Source of the DNA: Candidatus Poribacteria bacterium
GTDB lineage: Bacteria > Poribacteria > WGA-4E > WGA-3G
Length of the DNA stretch: 64,000 bases
Reading direction: 5' to 3'
Assembly: GCA_028824125.1 (NCBI GenBank)
Contig: JAPPES010000025.1
Span: 1-64,000 of the forward strand
The notes below the pieces were generated by a model that did not search any database, was not told the DNA's origin, and saw nothing but the letters and a program-made list of their open reading frames with translations. Both the position numbers and the translations under genes were made by a program. Each line of letters starts with the position of its first letter. The first letter of the stretch is position 1. Shown piece by piece: positions 18,059-27,693 of this stretch.

Positions 18059-21000
18059 TGCAAGCATTTGAAAATCATAATGTTCCTAAACCATTGGTGT
18101 TAACCCTTAAGCAGCAAGAGGTATTAAATGCTTTAAGGCGTAAAGAGACCGAAGAATATCCTCTTAGTCAATGGTATTATGGTGCCCTCTGTGCATTGGA
18201 AAACCATTACAATCCAGATCGTGTCGCACAAGCAGCCCATTCACTACGAGAGTTACTTCAGAAATTACCAGAAGTTGTTCCTGAAAGCAGTGTCCGAGTA
18301 GTAGGTTCAGGAGATTCAAAAAAATCTAAATTTATGACCATGCGAAATAAAATAGACAATTTGCTTTCAAGATCCAAAGAACGTTATCCAGAAGGTTGGA
18401 AAGGAAACAAAATTGATGAACATTTAGCGAAGGCACTTACAGAAATAGAAGAATACCTTAAGCTTAATCAGCAGCCAAATCGGGGAGAACGAGTACAACA
18501 AGCAATAGCTTCCATTGACCCAATGTATAATCAATTACACAGTGGGATTCAAGAGGCAAAACGGGAAAAATTGTTGAAATTATGGAAAAGATTAGAAAAT
18601 TTCACTCACCATAACATCAACATGCACGTTACAGAGTTTAAAGAATGCTTGGATGAATTGGAAATCATAGTGTTTGATCTTCTTGCTCCGATTACTGCTC
18701 AAGATCAACAGGAAATCCAAACGATTTTAAACTATCCCAACAAGTCTGAGAGTGCTTTAAACCGCATGTTTTCACTCATTGAACGCAGAGGATCCAACTT
18801 CGCGTTCTTTTTTAAGCAAGTATCAGAAAATGCAGATGTCACGTGGTTACCTTTCCTTGAAAAAAGAGGATATTTTGCATTTCCGCCAAACGTGCAGATA
18901 ACTGATCATAACTCTATTATTTGCCCTTTCTGGTGGCCAATACGTTATCTTGAAAAAATCTCCAGTCAAGCATCAAATGAAGTCATTGAAATTGTACGAC
19001 AACTTCCTCAAACTGATAATCCAAGAGTCTATGAAGGAATCTTAGATATTGGGTTGCAACTTCACGGGGAACATTCAGTAAAACTAAAACCTAAGATGCT
19101 TGAATATGTTTTTTTGGAGCACTTCCGTTTGCATCATAGATTTGCAGATTTGTTAGCACATTGGACAAAGGCGAATCAAACGTCGGCAGTATTGGAACTT
19201 GCAGAAATACTAATTGCGTTTGCACCCGACCCGCAGTCAGATAAAAAACGTAAACAGCGTTTAGACAATGCAGACGATTGGCGTGAGATGATAGGAACAA
19301 CACTTTATCCTGTTCCTAAATGTAGTCACTGGGAATACGCAAATATAATGTCCAAAGGAATTCGTCCACTTATTGAAAAGGAACCTTTTAAAGTTGCTTG
19401 TCTTCTTATTGATACTACGGTAAACATGATTCGTTTGCGGACACATCGGGAAGAACTTGATAAAGAGGAAGACTATTCCGATGCATGGTGTAACCGCGTT
19501 CATGGGCAAGATAATGACCACGAAGATCCCGAAAAAACACTTGTTCATACGTTGACCTTTGCGTGTAAAAAGGTTTTTGAAAAATCTCCTGACAAAGTCG
19601 CTGCTTTAGATAAGGCTCTACGAAAACCATATTGGAATATTTTCAAGCGTATGCGCCATCACCTTTATGCCCAATACCCAAATGAGGAAACCAAACCGTG
19701 GATACGGAAACTAATTTTGACACATGAAGATTACAATGAATTGGAACACTCTTATGAATTTCAACAGATGATACGACGTGCTTGTGAACACTTTAGTGAT
19801 ACGTTACTTTCAGAATCAGAACGCACCCGTATTTTTGATACTATACTTGATGGTCCATCAAAAGAAAATCAACGACATTTGGTTGAAGATTGGTTTGGAG
19901 AAGAATTCACAGAAGAACGTTTCCAAGAAAGCAAGCAGCGTTTCCATTGGAGGCAGCTAAGACCTTTTGAATCTGTTCTATTTGGAAAATATGCAACTCG
20001 TTTCAAAGAAGTCCAAGATATAATGAATAAACCCATTTCCGATGATAATTATCCGCCATATAAAACTGAAGTTAGAAGCGGTAGGGTGTCTGAACGTAGT
20101 CCACGCACCCCGGAAGATCTTTCCAATCTTACGGATAAAGAGTTACTTGATTTTATTAACGACTGGGAGAAAGATGATGAGTCTTATGAAAATAATTCAT
20201 TTGTAAGGATTAATATTGAAGCACTTGCCAATGCATTTCAGTCTGTTTTCAAGGAGACTATTATTTCTGATGCTGACAGGTTAGATTTCTGGATAGACAA
20301 CCGTAGTCGGATCAAGAGACCAATTTATGTGCGTGCAATGATTAATGCAATGCAAGTGGACGTAAAAGCAAAAAATTTTAACAAACTTAACAAGTGGTTA
20401 AGCTTCAGTGAATGGGTGCTAACGCATTCTAACCGAGATCAGAAAGGTGACCATAAAGGAAGTGAGAAATCGCGTAAGCATCCGAACTGGTCCAGTAGTA
20501 GGCGAGCAGTATGTGACTTTATCGGCGCATGTTTAGAAAAGGATGTAGATGTTCCAATTTCTGAGCGCGGGCAATTAGCTGGACTTCTGGAATTGCTTTG
20601 CACACAATTTGATTATTATTTGGATGAGAATAAGCCAAAAATCTTGAATCGATATGATCCATTTACCGAGGGCATCAATAATACACGGAGTCTTGCCCTA
20701 CGACAACTGCTCAAATTCGGTTATTGGTTACGAAGGCACGATTCGGAGTGTGAAGTACTTGAGGTCATGACGATTCTTGAAAAACGCTTTGCGCAAGAAA
20801 CCGAGTATCCGTTGATACTGCCAGAATATGCCGTTCTTGCTGCAAGCTACCGTCAGATTTTTTACCTCAATGAGACATGGGCGGCTAAGCACAGATCAGA
20901 CTTTTTTCCACAAGAAAGGCTGCGTGTCTGGTTAACGGCATTTGAATGTTTTATCAATTATTGTCAACCGTTCAAACCTACCTTTGAAATTTTCCAAGAC

Positions 21001-21684
21001 GATTTTAATTTTGCCTTGCAAAATCTAAATGGTTTTGAAAATCACGAAATCTCCGGTAGGGGACCGGTTGATACTCTCGGACAACATCTGTTTACCTACT
21101 ACTTGTGGAGTATGTATCCACTCACAGGGGAAGAGAGCCTGCTCGAACGATTTTACCAGAAAACAGATGGAGAAAGGGAACATTGGGGTAATTTGTTCAG
21201 AAATATCGGGCATCGTCTACGAAACAGCGGAGAAACGTTAGATCAAGATATGAAAGACAGAGTAATTGCCTTTTTTGAATGGCGTTTTAAAATAGGAGAA
21301 CCGTCAGAACTGAAATATTTCACTGTCTGGCTGCAAGCCGAATGTCTGGACGTTGAATGGCGGTTGAACGCCTATTCCAAAGTTATAGATGTATCCGAAT
21401 TAGAAGATTGGGAAATTTATTCGAACTTAAAGGAATTATGTCAAATGCTTGCAAAACATACCGCTAAGGTTGTTGAGTGCTTTGCAAAGCTAACCGATGG
21501 TATTCGTGATAACATTTACATTCAGGCAGAGGAAGCGGAGACCATCCTAACAGCAGGTCGTAATAGCGGAGATGCTATTGTGCAAGAAAATGTAGAACGC
21601 GCCCTTGACAACCTACTCCGCGCTGGTAGATCGGAATTTTTGAAACTCGCGATTGGCAAAGACAAACAAGCTTTGGAGAAATGA
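18058..21684 (+). CDS. Unknown 1208-residue helical protein between mod and res (Y)
   Basis: 1208 residues with no family or catalytic motif that I recognise: no Walker boxes, no nuclease signature. Nearly the whole protein reads as alpha-helical with Trp/Tyr/Phe-rich amphipathic stretches, consistent with a solenoid (HEAT/TPR-like) scaffold or sensor. A charged, probably disordered stretch lies near residue 800 (HSNRDQKGDHKGSEKSRKHP). The stop codon overlaps an ATG (ATGA at 21681-21684), indicating translational coupling to res. Its fixed place between mod and res suggests it belongs to the restriction system, perhaps as a specificity, assembly or regulatory subunit. No signal peptide is seen. 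Confidence 0.8.
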   Translation: MQAFENHNVPKPLVLTLKQQEVLNALRRKETEEYPLSQWYYGALCALENHYNPDRVAQAAHSLRELLQKLPEVVPESSVRVVGSGDSKKSKFMTMRNKIDNLLSRSKERYPEGWKGNKIDEHLAKALTEIEEYLKLNQQPNRGERVQQAIASIDPMYNQLHSGIQEAKREKLLKLWKRLENFTHHNINMHVTEFKECLDELEIIVFDLLAPITAQDQQEIQTILNYPNKSESALNRMFSLIERRGSNFAFFFKQVSENADVTWLPFLEKRGYFAFPPNVQITDHNSIICPFWWPIRYLEKISSQASNEVIEIVRQLPQTDNPRVYEGILDIGLQLHGEHSVKLKPKMLEYVFLEHFRLHHRFADLLAHWTKANQTSAVLELAEILIAFAPDPQSDKKRKQRLDNADDWREMIGTTLYPVPKCSHWEYANIMSKGIRPLIEKEPFKVACLLIDTTVNMIRLRTHREELDKEEDYSDAWCNRVHGQDNDHEDPEKTLVHTLTFACKKVFEKSPDKVAALDKALRKPYWNIFKRMRHHLYAQYPNEETKPWIRKLILTHEDYNELEHSYEFQQMIRRACEHFSDTLLSESERTRIFDTILDGPSKENQRHLVEDWFGEEFTEERFQESKQRFHWRQLRPFESVLFGKYATRFKEVQDIMNKPISDDNYPPYKTEVRSGRVSERSPRTPEDLSNLTDKELLDFINDWEKDDESYENNSFVRINIEALANAFQSVFKETIISDADRLDFWIDNRSRIKRPIYVRAMINAMQVDVKAKNFNKLNKWLSFSEWVLTHSNRDQKGDHKGSEKSRKHPNWSSSRRAVCDFIGACLEKDVDVPISERGQLAGLLELLCTQFDYYLDENKPKILNRYDPFTEGINNTRSLALRQLLKFGYWLRRHDSECEVLEVMTILEKRFAQETEYPLILPEYAVLAASYRQIFYLNETWAAKHRSDFFPQERLRVWLTAFECFINYCQPFKPTFEIFQDDFNFALQNLNGFENHEISGRGPVDTLGQHLFTYYLWSMYPLTGEESLLERFYQKTDGEREHWGNLFRNIGHRLRNSGETLDQDMKDRVIAFFEWRFKIGEPSELKYFTVWLQAECLDVEWRLNAYSKVIDVSELEDWEIYSNLKELCQMLAKHTAKVVECFAKLTDGIRDNIYIQAEEAETILTAGRNSGDAIVQENVERALDNLLRAGRSEFLKLAIGKDKQALEK

Positions 21685-24256
21685 TGCCCGAAAAATTTTT
21701 ACACGAACAGTATTAGAAGAATTCGGACGGAGAACCCTCCGAGAGACCGAAGTTACGGCATCCATCAAGGATAACCTTAACTCTACTTTTGAACTCCGTG
21801 AATATCAAAAGGAAGCATTCGTGCGGTTTATCCTCTGTTTTGAAAACGACTTTGAGGAGAAGGAAACACCCCTGCACCTACTATTCAACATGGCAACCGG
21901 TAGTGGTAAGACGCTCATCATGGCAGGCTTGATTCTCTATCTTTACGAGCAGGGATACCGCAATTTCCTCTTTTTCGTTAATTCCACCAATATTATTGAA
22001 AAAACAAAAGACAACTTTCTCAATCCGCGCGCTGCGAAATACCTTTTCAGTCAAGACATCCGTTTTGAAGGTAAACCGGTTGCAGTGACGCAAGTAGAAA
22101 ATTTTGAAGGAGTCAACGAAAACGACATCAATATATGCTTCACGACTATTCAGCAACTCCACACCGATATGAATTCGGAAAAGGAGAACGCCTTAACCTA
22201 CGAAAATTTCGCTGAACAGGAAATTGTGTTGTTGGCAGATGAAGCACATCACATGAACGTTAGCACAAAGACACAAACAGGAATGGTGTTATTTGAAAGC
22301 TGGGAGAATACGGTAGAACATATCTTTAAGTCCAATAACGCTAATCTATTGTTGGAATTTACCGCCACCCACGATTACGAAACACCCGCGATGGTAGAAA
22401 AATATCGGAATAAGGTTATCAATCGTTATGATCTAATAAACTTTCGGAACGATAAGTTTTCAAAAGAGGTTGTGCTTGTACATTCGGATTTAGATCAACA
22501 ATCGCGTATTCTGCAAGCACTCATTCTCAATCAGTACAAGCAGCAGGTCGCGGCGAAAAATGGCATTAACCTAAAACCTGTCATTCTTTTCAAGGCGCAG
22601 AAGACAATCGCACAATCGGAAGAGAACAAGGTGAATTTTCACAAACTGATTGATGGATTAACCGATGGCCAAATTCAAGGCATTCGGAAATCACCACTTG
22701 GGATTGTTCAACAGGCATTCCGCTTCTTTGACGAGAACGGAATCAGCAACGAACAACTGGTCCGGCGTCTGAAATCTGAATTTCAGGAAACATACTGCCT
22801 CTCGGTTAATGATGAAGATGAAAAGAAGAACTATCAGATACAGGTAAACACCCTTGAAGATAAAGACAACCCGATCCGTGCTATCTTTGCCGTGCAAAAA
22901 CTTAACGAAGGATGGGACGTGCTAAACCTATTTGATATTGTCCGTTGTTATGAAACCCGTGACTCAGGGAAGGGAAAAATCGGAACAACGACTACATCCG
23001 AAGCACAACTTATCGGACGCGGTGCACGGTATTTTCCATTTGTCTTACCAGACTATCCAGATAGATTCCGTAGAAAATTTGATGAGGAGCTAAACCATGA
23101 ATTGCGCGTGTTAGAAGAACTTCATTACCATAGCATCCACGATTCGCGTTACATATCGGAAATTAGAACTGCACTCATTGACCAAGGTATGATGGATGAA
23201 CGAGGCGTTACCCGTGAGTTAAAATTAAAGGACAAATTCAAGAAAACCAAATTTTACAAATATGGTGTTATCTGGCTTAATGAACAGGTCCCGAAGGATT
23301 ATCAACATGTCCAATCTTTTGATGACCTTGCAAATCTAAGTGTGGTGCAGAAAAACTATGAGCATTACATCCCGACAGGTTCTGCAGGTGAAACTACAGC
23401 AATGACACAAAGCACAACACCGATGCAACAAAACGACGATGGGCGGGACATACCCGTTGTTGATATTGAACAGAATATTCTTAGAGCCGCAATCGCGCGC
23501 ACTCCGTTTTTCACCTTTGCATCGATCAAGAAATATTGTCCACACCTAACATCTATAAGTGAATTTATGACATCAGGGAACTATTTAGGTGGATTGGCTA
23601 TCACATTCAAGGGGGACCTATTAAATTTAGATGAGAATCGTTATGCAAAACTGTTGGCATGCCAAGGGTTGTTAAGTCAAATTGAAACCGAAATTCGAGA
23701 CCAAGTAACTGAATACCAAGGAACAAAACACTTTATACCGAAACAGGTGCATGATGTATTCAAAGATAAACTCTTGAAATTTGATGCACGAAACCCGCGT
23801 GCAACTATTGATCGGCAGTTTGAGGACAAAGATTGGTTTCCATTCAACTCCCTCTACGGCACAAGCGAAGAAAAAGCATTCGTAGATTTGCTCATCAGGA
23901 AGGTAAAGACATTAGCAGCACATTATGATGAAATCTATCTACTCCGTAACGAAATGCATTTTGCGATCTATAACTTCTCTGATGGACAAGCATTCTATCC
24001 AGATTTTGCACTATTCCTACAAGAAAAAGAAGGGAATTTCGTTTGTTATCAATTTTTCGTAGAACCGAAAGGTAAATTTCTTCAACCGGCTGACCAATGG
24101 AAAGAAAGATTCATGAAAGAAATAACTGCCGAATTTAAAGATCAACTCTTAACAGTTGATAGTAAAGAATTTCGCTTGATTGGTTTGCCATTCTATAATG
24201 AACAGAATGAAAATCCATTTTGGGATGCCCTCAACGCTGTATTAACAACCGTATAG
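21653..24256 (+). CDS. Type III restriction enzyme Res subunit (helicase-nuclease)
   Basis: 867 residues from TTG. It is a superfamily 2 helicase with LREYQKEAFVRF, Walker A ATGSGKT (81-87), DEAHH (196-200) and motif VI QLIGRGARYFPF. A C-terminal PD-(D/E)xK nuclease shows YPDFALFL (D784) and FFVEPKG (E804, K806). With Mod it should cleave unmodified DNA after ATP-driven translocation or sliding. The true start is doubtful. ATG 21681 overlaps the previous stop as ATGA with GGAG just upstream, but its frame stops after 11 codons (MMPEKFLHEQY). One extra base in the AAAAATTTTT tract at 21691-21700 would join it to this ORF as MMPEKIFTRTVLEEFG. Confidence 0.9.
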   Translation: MAKTNKLWRNDARKIFTRTVLEEFGRRTLRETEVTASIKDNLNSTFELREYQKEAFVRFILCFENDFEEKETPLHLLFNMATGSGKTLIMAGLILYLYEQGYRNFLFFVNSTNIIEKTKDNFLNPRAAKYLFSQDIRFEGKPVAVTQVENFEGVNENDINICFTTIQQLHTDMNSEKENALTYENFAEQEIVLLADEAHHMNVSTKTQTGMVLFESWENTVEHIFKSNNANLLLEFTATHDYETPAMVEKYRNKVINRYDLINFRNDKFSKEVVLVHSDLDQQSRILQALILNQYKQQVAAKNGINLKPVILFKAQKTIAQSEENKVNFHKLIDGLTDGQIQGIRKSPLGIVQQAFRFFDENGISNEQLVRRLKSEFQETYCLSVNDEDEKKNYQIQVNTLEDKDNPIRAIFAVQKLNEGWDVLNLFDIVRCYETRDSGKGKIGTTTTSEAQLIGRGARYFPFVLPDYPDRFRRKFDEELNHELRVLEELHYHSIHDSRYISEIRTALIDQGMMDERGVTRELKLKDKFKKTKFYKYGVIWLNEQVPKDYQHVQSFDDLANLSVVQKNYEHYIPTGSAGETTAMTQSTTPMQQNDDGRDIPVVDIEQNILRAAIARTPFFTFASIKKYCPHLTSISEFMTSGNYLGGLAITFKGDLLNLDENRYAKLLACQGLLSQIETEIRDQVTEYQGTKHFIPKQVHDVFKDKLLKFDARNPRATIDRQFEDKDWFPFNSLYGTSEEKAFVDLLIRKVKTLAAHYDEIYLLRNEMHFAIYNFSDGQAFYPDFALFLQEKEGNFVCYQFFVEPKGKFLQPADQWKERFMKEITAEFKDQLLTVDSKEFRLIGLPFYNEQNENPFWDALNAVLTTV

Positions 24257-24259
24257 ACA

Positions 24260-24457
24260 TTGACCACTTCCGCGCACAGATTCATCGATACCAACTACAC
24301 AGGAGAACATTTCACAATAGTTGAAAGTGATGTTCCTGAGAAAAAGGATGGTTTTGTTGAAGGGAAATACACGGTAACGTTACCGCGCCCTGATGTGCGC
24401 GTTGCTGTGAAGATTATTGATATGCTTGGAGAGGAAACGATTGTTGTTGAGGAATGA
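24260..24457 (+). CDS. Small protein downstream of res (Z)
   Basis: 65 residues from TTG, in frame with res and only three bases beyond its TAG. I do not recognise the family. The sequence ends VAVKIIDMLGEETIVVEE and also has RFIDTNYTGEHFTIVE. No ribosome site is visible, so it depends on coupling or on readthrough of the res TAG. A degenerate copy of its last codons and of the bases beyond occurs at 25728-25762. Confidence 0.55.
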   Translation: MTTSAHRFIDTNYTGEHFTIVESDVPEKKDGFVEGKYTVTLPRPDVRVAVKIIDMLGEETIVVEE

Positions 24458-24537
24458 TACCAAGTTCTTCAGACAACTCCTTACTTGAAGTATTCCTTAA
24501 TCATTTGATATGTTGTCACCGATGAGGAAATATATTT

Positions 24538-25671
24538 ATGAACAAAAAGCAAGATTTGCTGCCTCCAACAGATGCAACTTCCGAAGATGAAACAAATACA
24601 ACATTGGACGTTGTCACCGACCTTATATCAGATACCGCAATTCCTGCTCCAATTAGGCGTAATATGTTTAAAGCTTTCGACCGGTTTTGTTCTGCTTTAA
24701 TCGATGTGCCCGTTGGAGCTCTTGAGCGGAGGTCTGCCGAAAAACGGGCAGAATCGGAAGCACGGATTAAAATTGGAGAGGAAGTCACTGCCCAAATTAT
24801 TCAACAAATAAAGGTTGACCCCGAATTTCCACGGAGAGCGAGTAACACATTTGCAAAAAGAATACTTCGGGAACAGTTCAATCTTGAGAAAATTATGGGT
24901 TTTGCTACGGATATATTTAAGGAAAAGAAATACAATAATTCAGCAAATCAAGAAGTTGGTAATGAGTCGGAAAAGACAATAAGCGATGATTGGTTTAACA
25001 TTTTTGAGAAAGAGGCGAGTCAAAAAAGCTCCGAAGATGTGCAGCGGCGTTTCGCGCGTGTATTAGCGGGTGAAATTGAAAAACCCGAATCATATTCAAT
25101 ACGAACTCTGAACGTACTGGGGGAACTAAATCAAACGGCTGCGATCTTATTCGAAAGATTATGTTCTATGTGTATGGTACTCGATGAAGTGGGAGAACCA
25201 TTCAGAAATATAAAACTACCAACTGCCTGTACTGACGGTAGAATAGGATGGCGGTATTCTATGGAGATTTGGCAGCTACATATATTAATTGAGTATGGAT
25301 TGATTGTTTCAAGGCAAGAAACTTGGCTACCTGGCAATCATCATATAGAAAATGAGGAACAAAATTGTCGGCCTTTCTGGTATCAAGGCAAGTATTGGGG
25401 GCTACGTCGTCTGCCGGGATGGGAAGAGAAAGAAGAGATGCTTAAGATAGGTGGTATTTCTCTTTCTCAGGTTGGTAGGGAAATGTTTCATTTACTTAAG
25501 CAAGAACAGACAGATTCGTCCGATGAACATTTACTAATTGGGCATGCTAAAGCATTGCGCCAATTTTTTTCTGATCATAATTTACAAATGGCTGAAGTTC
25601 GACCTCAGAAGGAATTGATTACGATTACTGAAGGTGGATCTTTTTATCGTAATTATATTGAATGGCTCTGA
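24538..25671 (+). CDS. DUF2806-like protein
   Basis: 377 residues. The central block DDWFNIFEKEASQKSSEDVQ followed by RRFARVLAGEIEKPESYSIR matches what I remember of DUF2806, a family found near restriction and other defence genes, with no proven activity. The N-terminal region (about 20-120) is helical and charged. No catalytic motif is visible. GAGG lies about 12 bases before the ATG. It is followed by an echo of the 3' end of the 65-residue gene, suggesting it was inserted into the locus. Confidence 0.65.
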   Translation: MNKKQDLLPPTDATSEDETNTTLDVVTDLISDTAIPAPIRRNMFKAFDRFCSALIDVPVGALERRSAEKRAESEARIKIGEEVTAQIIQQIKVDPEFPRRASNTFAKRILREQFNLEKIMGFATDIFKEKKYNNSANQEVGNESEKTISDDWFNIFEKEASQKSSEDVQRRFARVLAGEIEKPESYSIRTLNVLGELNQTAAILFERLCSMCMVLDEVGEPFRNIKLPTACTDGRIGWRYSMEIWQLHILIEYGLIVSRQETWLPGNHHIENEEQNCRPFWYQGKYWGLRRLPGWEEKEEMLKIGGISLSQVGREMFHLLKQEQTDSSDEHLLIGHAKALRQFFSDHNLQMAEVRPQKELITITEGGSFYRNYIEWL

Positions 25672-25727
25672 AGGGTACAACGAGACAAACAATGCGGTAT
25701 TAAAACCTTCGCAAAAGATAGAGAATT

Positions 25728-25762
25728 GGCGAGGAGACGGTTGTTACGGAATGATACCAAGT
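25728..25762 (+). repeat. Echo of the 3' end of the 65-residue gene
   Basis: GGCGAGGAGACGGTTGTTAC followed by GGAATGATACCAAGT resembles 24428-24465, with GAATGATACCAAGT identical. In one frame it reads GEETVVTE-stop, against GEETIVVEE-stop in the gene. Confidence 0.6.
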
Positions 25763-25827
25763 CATCATAAAGACAGTGTAGTTCGTCTTAACATTAGTGT
25801 GATTTTTAGTTGATAAGGAGAAACTTC

Positions 25828-27021
25828 ATGTTAGAAAACCCGTTGATAGATCGACTCGTTCGTTTCTTTGAAGCTGAAGTGTTGAATCTTTACACAAGTA
25901 AACCTGACAAATACGAATTAGATATGGACTCTTTTGCAGGTGTAATAAAAACAACTGATTCCTACTTTTACAAACTTGATTCTTCTGATAAACAAGATGA
26001 AAACATCCAAATTCGTTTTGGCTATCACTGCAAAAAAGACGGCACACCATGCATAGCGGTTGTCTTGTCAGATTTCAATGAATTTTCAGAAAAAGAAAAG
26101 GAAAAATGGGCTCCATTTCTTGTTGATAAATCTTCCCTATCCCAAGAAGATAATCGATTTAAGATGTGGTACGATAGATATATTATAGGAAGTTGGGAAG
26201 TAAAAAATGGAGCTAGAAAGAGGTTAAGTAGCGTTATTCAAAATATTAATGCATGTTGCGAAACACTTGTGGATCTGCCTCTATATAGCGAAGTACCTGA
26301 CAACTCTATTGTTTATCCTATCTCACTTAATACCCATGCTTATGAAGACGCACATCAAAGACTATACGGCTTCTTAGTTGACTCGCTTTCAAGAGAATGT
26401 CTTCTGGAATTTGTGAATCTGAGAAATAAAACAATTCCTGATGCGAAAAACATGAGGCTTCCAACTTTATTGCGACATGTATTTTGTGAATTTGATAAAA
26501 ATTCCAAACTTCATACCTTACTTGCAGAAGTTAGTAAACAACGTTCAAAATCAAGTCATGGTGTTAGAGATGCAGCAGAAGAGTCAAATGCCTTTGAAAA
26601 TTTCAGAAATGATTTAGAAATTGCTGTTGAGGTCTATGAAGAGCTGCTTGAGTTAATAGAATCAGAATTTAATGTTTCATCTGAACATGAACTAAGGAGA
26701 CATGAAATTATGGAAGGTCTACCCAAAATTGTCGGAGATGTTGAATCACACTATTCAATTTGTAAGTCGAAAAAAATGGAAGGAAAGACAGTCGAAAAAG
26801 TGTGGTTTGGTATGCGTGAAGAAATTGAAAATGTTCACCAAAGCGAAGTTTTATACGTAGAGTTCAAAGAAGGCGAGATTCTGGCGATAGAATTAGGTGC
26901 AAATGCTTCAGATTTTCTACATACAGAAGGCATAAACCCAAATGAGCTTGATGTTTACTTTTGCCTTAAGTGGGTACCCGCCCCTTCTAACAGAAATGAA
27001 GATGAAGATAATTCCGACTAA
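25828..27021 (+). CDS. Unknown protein with HEPN-like motif
   Basis: 397 residues, no family recognised. A helical stretch contains LLAEVSKQRSKSSHGVRDAA, where R-S-K-S-S-H fits the R-x4-H motif of HEPN ribonucleases, with flanking helices (FENFRNDLEIAVEVYEELLE). This is inference from a short pattern. The C terminus is acidic. I chose ATG 25828 because AAGGAG stands seven bases upstream; the ORF track would start at a TTG at 25810. It lies in the defence island, downstream of the DUF2806-like gene. Confidence 0.65.
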   Translation: MLENPLIDRLVRFFEAEVLNLYTSKPDKYELDMDSFAGVIKTTDSYFYKLDSSDKQDENIQIRFGYHCKKDGTPCIAVVLSDFNEFSEKEKEKWAPFLVDKSSLSQEDNRFKMWYDRYIIGSWEVKNGARKRLSSVIQNINACCETLVDLPLYSEVPDNSIVYPISLNTHAYEDAHQRLYGFLVDSLSRECLLEFVNLRNKTIPDAKNMRLPTLLRHVFCEFDKNSKLHTLLAEVSKQRSKSSHGVRDAAEESNAFENFRNDLEIAVEVYEELLELIESEFNVSSEHELRRHEIMEGLPKIVGDVESHYSICKSKKMEGKTVEKVWFGMREEIENVHQSEVLYVEFKEGEILAIELGANASDFLHTEGINPNELDVYFCLKWVPAPSNRNEDEDNSD

Positions 27022-27093
27022 ATTGTATCATATAAAATTAGTTAACTGCCTCGTTTTTCTTGACACTTACGTGCTGATGGAGTACCCTAACAT

Positions 27094-27208
27094 CATAGTA
27101 AAACCCATAATTACCTTTACATTAGCGAGGTTAGGAAACCTCGTCAGCGGGGATGGTGTGGGGATTATTGTTCATTGAAATGTAAACATATTTTCGGATT
27201 TTACTATA
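27094..27208. mobile_element. MITE-like element with TATAGTAAAATCC termini, copy 1
   Basis: About 115 bp. It starts CATAGTAAAACCCATAATTA and ends TTTTCGGATTTTACTATA, an imperfect inverted repeat. The interior has the hairpin GCGAGGTTAGGAAACCTCGT and is highly similar to 29092-29207 in the same orientation. It encodes nothing credible. Confidence 0.8.
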
Positions 27209-27276
27209 AATACGCATCATGAGAATTCACCAAAATTCATAAGGGAGGCACTTGCTGAGCGGGTGATGATGCACCA

Positions 27277-27669
27277 ATGGTCAAAAAACTAAAGCATTTG
27301 GAACTGATTCAAAATGCCATCAACCGGTTGACGAACAGTTCATTTTTTCTAAAAGGATGGACGGTTATTTTCGTCGCGGCGGTATTAGGGTTTGCTACAA
27401 AAGATTCCGAACCGATGTATGTTTGGTTAGCAGCGATTCCGACCCTCTCTTTTTGGGCATTAGACGGTTTCTATCTAAATCAAGAACGGCTCTTTCGGCG
27501 ATTATACGATACCGTTAGAGAGACCGATGAAGATGAAATAGATTTCTCTATGAACACCACTCCATTTAAGAAGAAATGGGATTGGTTAAAATCCATTTTT
27601 TCTAAAACACTTCTACCTTTTTACGCCACAATCTTAATTGTTATTGGCATGGTTCGCTTTGGCAATTGA
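27277..27669 (+). CDS. Small membrane protein paired with TIR-like gene
   Basis: 130 residues with two hydrophobic helices at about 24-41 and 46-65, then a charged cytoplasmic stretch and a third at about 108-127. The family is not certain; small multi-span proteins of this sort are predicted membrane effectors next to TIR-like or nucleotide-signalling genes. An in-frame TGA shortly upstream fixes ATG 27277 as the earliest ATG start. The TIR-like gene follows 24 bases after its stop, so the two form an operon. Confidence 0.7.
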   Translation: MVKKLKHLELIQNAINRLTNSSFFLKGWTVIFVAAVLGFATKDSEPMYVWLAAIPTLSFWALDGFYLNQERLFRRLYDTVRETDEDEIDFSMNTTPFKKKWDWLKSIFSKTLLPFYATILIVIGMVRFGN

Positions 27670-27693
27670 TTGGATATAATCAGGGAGCGTAAT

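Noticed and set aside
21681-21720. Programmed -1 frameshift in res
   Set aside because: The A5T5 tract does not give a proper X-XXY-YYZ slippery heptamer in the needed frame, and no pseudoknot was evident.
16474-24256. TAG reassigned to an amino acid (in-frame TAG in mod2 and between res and Z)
   Set aside because: The M16C gene and others end naturally at TAG without conserved continuation, and no suppressor tRNA or Pyl genes are visible, so a local mutation is simpler.
26942-27178. 78-aa plus ORF over the end of the HEPN-like gene
   Set aside because: It overlaps a supported gene and a MITE-like repeat, with no ribosome site of its own.
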